In this document: one piece after another, positions 46,401 through 57,644 of the stretch | How positions within the stretch are numbered: the first letter of the stretch is position 1 | How the letters are laid out: every line of letters starts with the position of its first letter | Assembly (NCBI GenBank): GCA_973895155.1 | Contig: OZ316894.1 | Span: forward strand, 22,816,001 to 22,880,000 | DNA length: 64,000 bases | Direction of reading: 5' to 3' | Origin: Marsupella aquatica | Taxonomy: Eukaryota; Marchantiophyta | Notes under the pieces: model-generated | What the model was told of the DNA's origin: nothing | Databases searched by the model: none | The model's input: only the letters and a program-made list of their open reading frames with translations | Program-made: the position numbers and the translations under genes

Positions 46401-49400
46401 GAATTCGACCGCAACATGAAGTCACTCACCTGTCACTATCCAAGAAAGCCCCAGTAGCCTCAAAATAGCCGAAGAAATCAGGTGCAATCTCCATGTCATC
46501 TACTATTCACAGTAGCAATTAGTAAGGTACGGACCAACACCAACAACAGGACAGATCAGAATACCATGACATCACAATTTTCTTGCATTCTTTAACGTAA
46601 GGGCTTCCTATAGCATATAACAAAAAATAACATCTCCGACAAAAACTGGCCATTGCTGTCTTTAATGCTAAGCACCTCTTCCACGAGAGTAAGCAGGGGA
46701 AACTGGAGAGAGATTGCCGTGATGAGACTCGAGGTCAACGTTTTCGGTAAAGCCAATCTATTCAGCGTAAGAATCGACATCTACACTAAACCAAAGATTC
46801 ACGAGTAGGGTCTCTGCTTTACCTTCTAGAATGATCACTCGCTGAAATTCACTAAACAATTTCGAGAGAGCCCATTTGTAGTGACCTGGAAAAACAAATC
46901 AATCGTTTGGATTGTTTCAAAAACCCTTTCCTCATAGGATAAGATCGTAACTTCCAAGCGCACTTGAACAATTAAGATAGCACTATATGCTATGTGACGA
47001 AGGTCAAAGTGAACAGGCCATCATATAATTAAGGACTAATATCCACTCATTGTCTCTGTGTCCATCAGGTACACACTCTGCGTTCAAGCTACCCACTACT
47101 GACATATCCGGGATCAGATTATAACTCATTATTATTTGTACATAAAACCCCTATACCTTTCCGCAATACCAAATAGACCATCTAGTCTAACACAGGATAA
47201 ACATGTCAAGGCTTAAGGAAGGACCTTACTGGCAATCTTATAGTATGCAAGCAAGTGACTCGCTGGACGTGGTGTTGGTTCCCGGAAGTTCAAGTGCTGC
47301 ATGATATGGTATCACAAAAACGACTTAGTGCCATTATAAAAAGTCTTCCTAGATAACGACTAAGGAAATTTCCTAAAATTTAAAAATCAAAAAATGACTG
47401 TCAGTCCTGAACGGTGGTGTCCTGACATGCCAGGTAGCATGTGCAGGGTTTTCTATCTGTACAGCACAATTTTGGACTTTACTACTTATGCCACACATGA
47501 GGTTAAACGTCACAAAATCGACTATTTTCACAAGGATTAATACGTTGAGGAGAAATCACTGGAAGTTCTCTTTGATTGAACGGTTGTCCATGTTCCGCAA
47601 AAATGGTACTGGTTCGGTGAGAACTATTGTAGACATTGCACAAAGGTGCAGGTACGTTGCCCAATCTTTGCTCAGTACCATCATCGTAGGTTGTTATCCA
47701 TATATTTCGCGTGCCAAGACCATGATGGTTTCAACGTACGTACAGAAAACAAGTTCAATTGTTCAATAGAAGTGCATGGAGACCGAGTTATTCCAGCGGT
47801 AAGGGAAAGTGTGACCCTTAGGCGTTTTAATCTTGGTCAATACCCGAGTACGAAATCCAAGATAGGAATCAACTTTAAATTGGTAAGCAAAGCTCAGGCA
47901 GCTAGGAAATGAATCGTGCAAATCATTGAGAAGGCACGGGATTTCCTTTGGTACTTCTACCTGCATGAAAGTGAACTCGGAGTGACTTTTGGAAAGTGTC
48001 TCCACCCCCGCATCTGATCCATCCTTTAAGCACATGAGCAAGACAAAGAGAAAGAATGCTGTAACTGTAAGCCAGAAGACCGAAGAAATCCAGGACTTTC
48101 ATTCACAAGAGTACCGTGACGAGGACAAGCGTATAATACCTGAGATATGAAAAGAGGGAATTTGGAAGCCACTGCGCCATGATATCTGCATAAACATGAA
48201 AATGGACTCAGCCATCCAAGGCTTGAATGGAGGATCTACTAGCTGTAGACAGGTAGCGCCAATGACTCTTATGTAAGGCATTAAAACTCACTTCAGCACA
48301 GATTTGATTGTTCGCTCCAAGTAGTCTTGACGGTTGCAAGCCATGATAACAACAGCAGCAAAGGGGCCCTGGAATTCCTCAAAATGAAACAATCATGTAA
48401 GTAGTCGTAAGCCCAAACTGTAGTTTTATAACACTGGACAGTCGGTATCCACATATATAGAAACACTTCAGAAGGGTCCAGAATCCATAAGTGAAAGAGA
48501 CTGTGAAAGCTTTTGAATTTTTGCAAATAGAAACATTGAGAGCTGAGTTAGGCCATTGATGCATACCCTATTCTCGGGCTCTGAGATTCTTGACGTGTCT
48601 TTTCCTGCGTAAGACACTGAATTGTGTTAAAAATTCGAGACCAACTTGATCTCCAATAATTAAAGCCCCCCGCTAGAACAGACTATCACTAGTACGTACT
48701 TTCCTAACAACCTAAAAGTGTCTTCTCACGAACTGGCTTTGAAATATCTAACATGTGGCAATTGAAGTGACATACCGCCATTGTCATGAAGGAGCGTGCT
48801 CAGTTGGTGGACTTTAAATTCCAATGTGTTTTTCTGCTCTGCTTACGAATCAAGTAACGCAGGTCAGACCTTCAGAAGAAAGATGAGACCAAAATGCCAT
48901 GTCTTAACTTATATATTTCAATGTTACTGCAAAGAACTGCATCACTTCCTTCTTCTGTTCTCTCGATTTATGTTCAAACATCTTATTATCGAAGAGGTTG
49001 AGAATCCATATGGCAGTGCATTCACAGGAGTTTGACGTTCCTACATCTCACAAATTAAACGGCTGAAAATCCAAGTGTGTGTATCTTTACTCGAAATGAA
49101 ATTTCGATCCCAAAGGTCGAAGTCGAGAAGCCCTTTGTGTACAACTCCACGCTCACCTTCTAATGCACTTAGTTGTCCTTGGTTGGTGTCGAGTCGATCT
49201 ACTAGTACTCGCATCCGATCTGTGCAATCATTGTCACTTCTTATCTGTGCAATGTAAATAAACGATACCATTAAATCAACACAAGGCAGTGAAGTCGAGT
49301 CACTTCTGGGTCCATTGTCGGGTAGACTAACTACTCTACAAAATTGGCTTGGACTCCAAGATTATGAAGCCAAAGAAGGCTATAGCTATCGGCTGAATCA

Positions 49401-50318
49401 ATCTGACACTAAGTACACATATTCTACCACAACCCCAGAGTTCTCTGACCTCTAAAGCCGGCACATTAGCCGAAACCAAATTTTGAATACATACTGGATA
49501 ACCACCCCGTTTTCTTCGTGTGAGAAATTCACAATTGCGGGTCTTATGGGTGGAACTACTGAAATTTGCATAGACACGAGGGAGTAATCTACTGAGATTA
49601 TTTTGCTGTCACACTTTTCCAAGCTAATTATGTGTAAACTCAACACAGTTGCATTTGCAAGTCATCTTCTTGCACACCATGCATGGCACAAAAGATTTCA
49701 TAGGGGTGTCTCAAAATATTACAGGGGTTGGTCCAGTGAAGGACCAGCACAGGGATGGAGCTGGCAATCACTTACCACAGATTTTATTTCATCGATGTAG
49801 TCGGTTTGAGTTCGAAAGAGTCTGATCTGTCCCACCACATGACAACAATGCAAGTAGGTAATTGTCCCATTAACCCACCACGTCAAAACCTTATCTCAGT
49901 TCCCTGCCCGGTACCACGCAAAGCAACACTTGAATTGCGTATTTTCTCACATTACATCAACAGCAGAGAGAACAATTTCAAACATTGAATGGATCTCTTC
50001 TTCGTGGACATCAACATCCTCTTAAGGGCTAGCATAGGCGAAGATTCAGCAAAGCCCCAAAATTCCACAACAGAGACGCAAACGGAATTCACGGAAACCC
50101 AATAAGACCTAGACCAGTTAGACCTAGTGCAGAGAGGTGAGAGAAGTTGGCAGCAAAAGATCAGAGAGAACCGAGGAAAAATTCTTCGACGTGCTCACTG
50201 AGAGGAGAAATTGCAATGGGAACGTTTTCAACTATTGCATTGAAGTTACCTGGACGATCAAGAAAAACATGGCCGCAGCGCCGAGAATGGTATTCCAACT
50301 AAGTAGAGAGCGCGCCAT
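43462..50318 (-). CDS. CGL1: Alpha-1,3-mannosyl-glycoprotein 2-beta-N-acetylglucosaminyltransferase (GnTI), 18 exons
   Basis: Golgi type II membrane enzyme that adds the first GlcNAc to Man5GlcNAc2, opening hybrid/complex N-glycan synthesis (family GT13). Exons, from the start: 50250-50318, 49776-49826, 49157-49244, 48776-48811, 48567-48604, 48292-48368, 48140-48185, 47961-48023, 47230-47296, 46823-46885, 46430-46499, 46204-46265, 45940-46030, 45547-45640, 45162-45224, 44784-44822, 44011-44181, 43462-43569. They total 1296 nt (431 aa); every phase fits. Residues 5-23 are the signal anchor, followed by a stem. Family landmarks: VVIMACNRQDYLERT, FPLFISQDGSD, ILEDDMEIAPDFF (the metal-binding EDD), SSWNDNGQ, SDFFPGLGWML, AYWDDWMR, RPEVCRTYNFGE, FGVFEEWK/DGVPRTGYKGVVVF. 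Arabidopsis GnTI is of similar length (about 444 aa). The intron after exon 13 is of U12 type. Confidence 0.95.
45641..45939 (-). other. U12-type AT-AC intron of the GnTI gene
   Basis: The conserved peptide PDA-YWDDW requires joining ...GATGC to ATATTGGG. No GT-AG pair does this. The intron begins ATATCCTCT (U12 consensus ATATCCTTT) and ends CAC-AC, with TTCCTGAAC (branch-site consensus TTCCTTAAC) ending 11 bases before the 3' splice site. All three minor-spliceosome signals are therefore present. Confidence 0.88.
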
Positions 50319-50585
50319 CGCTCCGATCGGGATGACTCGGCCGAGCCGGCAGATGTCAAACGACCTTCAAATCAAAGACATCCTGATTTCTTGCTCACGA
50401 ACAGAATGATCTCCGGACATTAATAAATGTTGCGCACTCTTCAGTCTCTCTTTCGTTCTGCTCCAACGTCTGACACTGACCGGAAGTTTGACCGTTTACA
50501 GTGTCACGCAGTCAAAGAAAATTACGATGCGACAGAAGGTAAAACGATGCTAATTCGTACTTACTGTAGCTGTTTTCTGGCGAAA

Positions 50586-50897
50586 TTTGGCCAAATCACA
50601 TCTCTGCCAAATTAACGTGTGAAAAAGGGACCTTCACATGTTAATTTTCAGGCTTATGTTTGTCAAGAAATATGGCCAAATCACACCTCTGCCAAAACTA
50701 GGGTGTCGAAAAGGGACCTTCAGATGTTAAATTTCATGCTCATGTTTGCACACCTCTGCCAAATTAACGTGTGAAAAAGGGACCTTCACATGTTAATTTT
50801 TAGACTCATGTTTGTCAAGAAATATGGCCAAATCACACCCAGATTACGGTGTCGAAAAGAGACCTTCAGATGCTAAATTTCATGCTCATGTTTGCCA
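50586..50897. repeat. Higher-order tandem repeat upstream of GnTI
   Basis: Four units of 74-86 bp. Units 1 and 3 share CTGCCAAATTAACGTGTGAA and TTCACATGTTAATTTT; units 2 and 4 share GGTGTCGAAAAG and TTCAGATGYTAAATTTCATG. The array is thus two copies of a dimer. It starts about 270 bp upstream of the GnTI start codon. Confidence 0.8.
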
Positions 50898-51149
50898 TTT
50901 GTGCTAAGAGCCATGGGTTGTAGGATTAGCCATGGTGAGGCATGGAACGGGAGGCAAAGCGCAGAGGGTGAGGCATGGATAGCAAGGTGGAGGGTGCGTG
51001 GGAGGTGTTTTTGGCCAATCAAATGGTGAAGATAAAAACAGTTTCTCAGTGAACAACCAGGATTTCTTCTCACCAGATGACAATTTGTAAGTAGACACTC
51101 GACCACAATGGACTGGATTGGAATTACTGTGTGTAGCTGGCAACATTAT

Positions 51150-51400
51150 CATACCTGAATATTATGCCTTGTCATATCCAAACATTATGCTTAGTTATCA
51201 AATATGCTACATAGACAGATCTAAATGTGTAGCCCCTTATAGAGATCCAAACATTATGCTTTATCACATCCAAACATTATGCTTGATCACATATCAAATA
51301 GACAAACCAAAGCTTGTAAGTAGAGACTTCTAAACATCCAAATATTATGTTTATTTATCTGAGATTCAAACATTATGTCTTATCACATGTTATGTAGACA
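51150..51400. repeat. Degenerate repeat of CCAAACATTATGCTT phrases
   Basis: The phrase (C/T)CAAA(C/T)ATTATG(C/T)(T/C)T occurs six or more times with variable spacing, often followed by TATCACAT. Noncoding. Confidence 0.6.
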
Positions 51401-51410
51401 AACCTAATGT

Positions 51411-51545
51411 CGTGCGCATACACATCGCTACATAACATACATCGCTTGTTATATACATTCAAACATAGTCACACTGCCACATCACAAACACAAGAGAATG
51501 GAATACAAGTGGAACTCATGTCCACATATGTCCAAAACCCACAAT
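51411..51545 (+). repeat. Dispersed repeat shared with 30985-31118
   Basis: ATACACATCGCTACATAACATACAT...GAATACAAGTGGAACTCATGTCCACATATGTCCAAAACCCACAAT matches the earlier copy. It is close to the 3' side of the Ty3/gypsy fragment. Confidence 0.6.
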
Positions 51546-51717
51546 CGCCCCCTAGTTGGGTTTAAGGTCCCCTAACTCTAGCTAGCCATGAGTCCTACAA
51601 GGTTGATATACATTTTTTCAGGTGTGAAGATCAGGAGGCCGGGTGCAAGTGAGCCGCAGCAATCACCTACCTGCAATCCATATATATCAAGAGAATACAA
51701 AGGATAACTAATCAGCT

Positions 51718-52860
51718 TCACCGCCATTGAGGACACAACCATGATCCACTAGGTATCACTTGCAATGGTGGTGTCAAACACAACATGTGCCATCCTCTAG
51801 AACACTTATCACAAATCAACATAGTAGCTGCTCCCTGAGCAGATCCACACAACATACACTTCAAGCCAGCACGAACATGTGCTAAGCTTGGATCAACCGT
51901 ACCATCAATGTTTGAAAGATGACATGGTGCACAGTTGCGCACATGATCCTTCCAAACCATATCATCACGCCCTTCCAACATCAAGACACTAGAAGGCAAC
52001 ACTTCACGCACATGTAAAATGGTCCGACTCGCGGTCACATCAAGTGTAGTTGGTGGTGTCTATTGCAAATAAACATAATCACCAGGATGAAATCACCGAA
52101 TCTTGGCACGGTAACCTCCTCCGCGCATAGTGGCACACCGCAAAGTATCACGATGTTGGGCAATGGCAAGGTTGTCAAAGGCCATGGGCATGACTTTCTC
52201 AAAAATCCTTGCCCTCTGAACAAACTTTGACCCAAACATCGGGATTATCCAAGTTCACAACCGATGCAATATCATGAGTATAGTTGTTGGCAAATCTGGT
52301 TCTCTACCATAGAGCAAGAAATAAGGTGAGAAGGATGTACATAAGTGATGCTTGCCGACTGAAACAGTAACCCATAGCTAACCAAGGTAACTGGAGATCC
52401 CAATCTCCTAGATGACCAACCTGCAAGCCATACTTGTGCAATCCTCTCGATCTTCACAGTTTGCACTACTCTCTTAGCCAATCCATTTGCCTCAGGATGG
52501 TCACGAGAAGTAGCACGATGATCAATCAGAGCTTGCTCGTACAAACTCTCAAACTCTCCACGGAACTCAGTTCCCTGATCAGTCAACACCTCAGCTGGTG
52601 CTCCAAAATGATTAAGTACACGATCCAAAAATGTGGCAGCAACTCCTCCACTAGCTTTATCTGGCAATGCCACTAGCTCAATCCACTTGGAGAAATGCTC
52701 CACCATAACCAAAATATAACGATTATGCCGTTGGATGAGAGTCAATGGACCAACAAAGTCCAAACTTTCAGGTTTATGGCTATGAGATTGGATAGTAGCA
52801 ACCTCTGATCCGAAAGTCTCCAAAACAAGCCAAGCATATAGGCACCCCTGGGCCCTCACT
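51718..52860 (-). pseudogene. Dead Ty3/gypsy polyprotein fragment: integrase and PHD finger
   Basis: On the minus strand 52859-52434 reads a retroviral-type integrase core: LDFVGPL, VMVEHFSKWIELVALPDK, VLTDQGTEF and DHPEANGLAKR. The first two catalytic Asp are present; the Glu expected in the GLAER-type motif reads Lys. After TVK the frame shifts; other frames then carry the continuation, interrupted by stops (CGG TGA TTT and CAA TAG near 52060-52110). The final piece, 52038-51718, contains HVREVLPSSVLMLEGRDD and a PHD finger (CMLCGS, ICDKC, HMLC). In the last Cys pair the second Cys is Trp (CPQW). Everything upstream of the integrase core is missing. It is an old retrotransposon copy, not a host gene. 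Confidence 0.85.
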
Positions 52861-53262
52861 CTTACTATATTAAGTGAAACCCCCTAAGAACATGTTGAAC
52901 TATGACGTACTCCTTGACTAATTTTGTGCACACGTAGTCGACACAATCCAATACGTGATCCTTATGAATTATTTCAGATTAAGTAGTGCATGCTTCAGGG
53001 TTAAGGTTAGTGTTTTAGCTATATTTAGGGTTCAATAAACATACATATGAAAATTTAAACTTTTGTTATTGATGATGATATTTTATAAAAAGTGTTGTTT
53101 ACATTGTAACTTGTTATGTATTTCCAAACAAACAAAATGAATGACCTAAACCTTATCATTATTATGTTTCTTCTTGAGCAAAAGTTTTTACGGGTCCAGT
53201 TAGAGACTTCTGTAAATCTGAAAATTTTGTCAAAATTCCACGTCACCCTGTAAATATCCAGC

Positions 53263-53510
53263 CATTAGATGGTTTGAATCCAGCCATCTACATCCATTTT
53301 GTGTGTGAAGACTCGTGTGAAGGCTCGTGTGGCCTCTCAACTGAAAATGAGCTTTCCTACCATTAGATATTATGAATCCAACCATCCAGATTCATTTTGT
53401 GTGTGAATACTCGTGTGGTCTCTTAGCTCAAAAGAACTTTTACATCATTAGATGTTTTGAATCCAATGATCTATGTTGCTTTTGTGTGTGAAACCTCTTG
53501 TGAAGAGTAA
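53263..53510. repeat. Three tandem units of about 65-97 bp
   Basis: Each unit has CATTAGAT.nTTnTGAATCCA, then CATTTTGTGTGTGAA.ACTC.TGTG; the third is truncated. Units shorten from left to right. Confidence 0.75.
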
Positions 53511-54002
53511 TGCCACTTCTCGACACAAACAACTCTATTAAACTAAACCTATCCATGTTTGGATGTTGACATAACTAGATTATGACGTTTATGGTGCCTA
53601 AGGAATAACAAGAACTTGGGGAGTAGGTCGGCTTTGAAAAAAATCAATATTTGAGAAATCTCCAGCTTGGGTATTAGGTATATTTTAAAGGGAAATTTAA
53701 TTGCAATAAAATAAAATAAATAAGCTTGGTAAGCAACATATAAAGCATTCTCTCAACCTCTTGATGTCATACAAGTAAAATGGGAAAGAATATTAGAAAT
53801 ATAAATAGGGGTGAAAAATCATGAGGAAGGTGGGGTGAATAAGCGAGGGTTTGGTCATGGGAAACTTACATTGAAGTTTAATGCAAGGATTATTACAATG
53901 TTAACATGTGAAACGGTCTAGTTATGAAAATATTGTTTTGAAGTGGTATTGAATGTTATATTTTTGGAATGTAAACTCTAGAGTATTATAACCTTGTTTT
54001 TA

Positions 54003-54695
54003 AGTTACAACTTGACAAACAATACTCAAACCCTTGAATATATGTGTACCAATTGCTTTAACTTATGACCTTATTGATTTTGAAGTTACAAATGGGATCA
54101 AACCCTAAGTTGACAGACCCTTGTAGATGTGTGTACCAAAATGCCTTGACTTGTAACCTTCCCGGATAACCTAATTTTGATTTTGAAGTTACAACTAGGG
54201 TCAAGCAGTACACTAACCCTTGTAGATGTGTGTACCATAATGTCTTAACTTGTAGTTACCTTATATTCATGAATTTTATAAGTTACAACTGGGGTCAAAC
54301 AGTACACCGACCCTTGTAGATGTGTGTACCAGAATGCCTTAACTTGTAGCTTTATATTGATTTTGAAGTTACAAATGGGGTCAAACAATACACCAACCCT
54401 TGCGGATGTGTGTATCAGAATGCCTTAACTTGTAACCTTATATTGATTTTATAAGTTACAGTTGGGGTCAACACAGTACACTGACCCTTGTAGATATGTG
54501 TACCAGGATGCCTTAACTTGTAACTTTATATTTATTTTGAAGTTACAATTGGGGTCAAACAATACACCGACCCTTGCGGATGTGTGTACCAGAATGCCTT
54601 AACTTATAATCTTATATTGATTTTGAAGTTACAATTAGGGTCAAACATTACACCGACCTCTGCATATGTGTGTACTATAGTTTATTGCCTTAACT
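54003..54695. repeat. Eight-unit tandem array, unit about 85-100 bp
   Basis: Each unit contains AAGTTACAA.TGGGGTCAAAC, ACACCGACCCTTG.GGATGTGTGTACCAGAATG and CCTTAACTTGTAACCTTATATTGATTTT. Eight units can be counted; the outer ones are the most diverged, the central five the most alike, as expected for unequal exchange. Confidence 0.88.
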
Positions 54696-56768
54696 TGAAT
54701 CATATGATATGGACCTTATAATTATAGTACCCGATTGATAATAAACTTAAGTGAATAATTTTAGGTACAAAGAGCTTTTTGGAATCCAACAAAGGGCAAA
54801 TTTCACTTTCTTAATATGTAATGCCCTAAGATAACCATAACAATATGAAACAAAATTACAAAAGACTCATCTACCTACCAAGAGCATTGCTTTCTACAAA
54901 TAAATTGCAAATTACAATTACTTATAGTTTTGTTAAGATTGCATAAATCTATTGTGTTGATTCAAATAAAAGCTCTTAGTGTTGTGGCAAATAATTAATA
55001 TACTAATATTTGCACATCCATATATGATAATGCTACAAATTTTTAGCTAATCTGATAATTTATTTGAAAATAAACTCTATTATGATCAATATTACATAAG
55101 TGAAAATTGGATTTTAAAGTATAGATAGATTCCATGCTTGATTTAGCTTTATGAGTGAACAACTTTAGCAATCACATTTATTCAACGAGGAATAAAGAGA
55201 GAAACAAACCTCTATTTCAAGCTTAGATGATAGCTTGGGGTTATTTCTTAGTGATGCCAAAATTTGTCTACAAACTCACACAAAATTGTTCATGTCAATT
55301 GAATGGACAAAATATCAAGTCAGTTCACAAATAACAAATAAACACAAATTCTAGTCATAAAAAACATGCACTGATATAAACATTTACCTTTATGGTAGTC
55401 ACCATGAGAAATCTTAAAAAAATATCTTGTATGCCACTTGAGTGTAGCTCCCCTAGGCCTTATTCAAACATATTCCTTGAATACACACCAAAAAAGTCAT
55501 AAGCATAATGTCAAAACTCACTTGCACATTCAAAACTAATCAACTATTCTCAAAACATTAAACTATTCTATTATTATAAAATCTCTACAAAAATAAGGCT
55601 ATGACTTTCTATTGATTAGTAAAACATACGTTTAAAAAACAGAAATGAAGTTAGTATGTTTCTTCTCTCATGAAGGTGCCTGTGTATAAAGTTACTCTCT
55701 TCCCAACATGATCATTATGATTCTACACTTATGGGTTTTTTCTTTGTTTCCATTTGCCATTAAAATTGATGAGAATTTTGTTTTTGTCATTACTAGACAA
55801 ATCATGATGAATAAATTACACTTTCCAAACAAAAAGTACACTTGTCTCCCCACAAAACAATTAAAAAACCAATGCTATAAATAGGTTTTGAGTTTATGAA
55901 TTTGTTTGTTAGTGATGTCAACTTTTATTATGCAAACTTCAAATACTTTTAAAAACATCTCATAATTTTATAGACAAGTCCAATGCATAATTATCCATTG
56001 CACAAAAACATTGCAAGACAATGAAGTGCAGGTGATTGCCTAGCTCCTTGCCTCCAAGATAGTTTGTTGCTCACCCTTGTGATGAATAATTTGTCACACG
56101 AACAAGCAAGGTGATTGCTACAGTGAGGAGTTGCAATGTGAATTACATAGAGAGGTGAAAAGAACATGAGAGAGGTGGAGACAAACAAAGGATGATAACA
56201 TTATGTAGCACGCTAAAAGCTCCTTCCAAATTCTTAGCACTGTATTTGGGCACATCATAGAGTTTTGGCAAACTTGATAACCAGGAAAGACCAGGAAAGA
56301 GAATTAGTAAAACAAACAAATACAATATTACCAATGTGTTAAAAAAATTGAGTTGGACCCACATACTAGTTTTGCTATACTCTCTGAATTTTTACTAGAC
56401 TTTGTTCAAATAGGTATGCCCATTTTTAAGAAAATTGCAAGGATAATGATTCTATCATGGAAATTTGCAACAAAATTTTTAATCACAGATTATTTTTTTA
56501 TAAGATCTTAGAATATTTTAAGTCAAGATATTCTGAACCTCAACTTAGTGGTCTAAACCCTAAATTGAGTCTCATTCTTATCCATTACCAGAATAAATTT
56601 AATACTTGCTCCTTTTAAGTTCGGCTTATTGTGACCAAACCCTCTTCACGGGCCTGGTTAGAAATCTTGCTGATATGAGTCGGCGTGATTCAATTTCGTT
56701 TTGGATTGCAGAAGGAGAGAAAAATGCAGGCACGCGAATTTCTGTCCGCATGATGTTCCGTCGAGGTA

Positions 56769-56940
56769 TTTGCTTGATCAACCCCCAAAATGAAACTTGT
56801 TACTTGATCGAGCCCTGGAGGTCTATCAACGGTCCAGATCGGAGATCGAAAGGTCCATCAAGGGTCCAGAGTGGGGGAAAGGGGAAAGTATAGAGGGGGT
56901 TGATTAAGCAAACTTTTTTGAGAAGGGGGTCTACTAAGCA
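56769..56940. mobile_element. MITE with compound terminal inverted repeats
   Basis: The left end has TTTGCTTGATCAACCCCC, then after a short gap GTTACTTGATCGAGCCC. The reverse complement of the right end has TGCTTAGTAGACCCCC, then GTTTGCTTAATCAACCCCC. So each terminus carries two tandem versions of one motif, in inverted orientation. TA flanks both sides. 172 bp, no frame. Confidence 0.6.
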
Positions 56941-57144
56941 TATCTCTCTCTTCCATCACATTACAATCGTGGAAAGTGGGGCAGAGTCCTCTCCACTGTC
57001 TACTCTAGTGTGATGTAGAGTAGAGCCTCTTCTCAGTTTTCACCGGTAGTCGTAGGTAGCGTATGTGTCAAGCAACCTACTACTGTGGGTCGTCACTGTG
57101 GTGAGACAGGGTCGTCACCGGATACTGGAGTACGCAGATCCCCA

Positions 57145-57483
57145 ACTTCGGGGTACTGGACAGTGAACTGGAACGAGGGCATTTTGACTCGAGAGCGTTC
57201 TGGCCAGAACTCTCATGGAGTCTCGATCATGATCCACATTGGAATTTCGTGTCTGGAGTGAGCGGCTGAACTATGTTCAGCTATGTGATGGGGGACCAAA
57301 AAAGTCCCCCAAGATACTTTTGTTGTGGAATATATACATGGACTGCAATAAGATGGACTAAAGTACTTCGGGGTACTGGACAGTGAACTGGAACGAGGGC
57401 ATTTTGACTCGAGAGCGCTCTGGCCAGAACTCTCATGGAGTCTTGATCATGATCCACATTGGAATTTCATGTCTGGAGTGAGC
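57145..57483. repeat. 119-bp direct repeat, copies 220 bp apart, upstream of MIA40
   Basis: 57145-57263 and 57365-57483 both read ACTTCGGGGTACTGGACAGT...ATTTTGACTCGAGAGCG...CTCATGGAGTCT.GATCATGATCC...GTCTGGAGTGAGC with about three differences. The second copy ends about 160 bp before the start codon of the next gene, so both may lie in its promoter or leader. Confidence 0.85.
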
Positions 57484-57644
57484 CCTTCGTTAAGTTGTGG
57501 AGGCCATCTGTGCAGGGTTTGAAGCTGAAACCTCGGTCTGTCGCTGACTGGTCTTGGATTGTCTCCTCAATGATCCTCGACCTGTGAATAGCCGCTTTCC
57601 TTCACCTGCCTGATGTGTGATGCACCAGTGACTAGTCATTCAAT

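Larger units (their letters stand above)
52861..56768. other. AT-rich intergenic stretch
   Basis: 3.9 kb with no recognised gene. Two tandem arrays inside it are listed separately; the rest is unstructured AT-rich DNA. Confidence 0.5.

Noticed and set aside
56606-56893. A 95-residue protein (MSRRDSISFWIAEGEK...)
   Set aside because: It overlaps the MITE and has no recognised homology or neighbouring exons.
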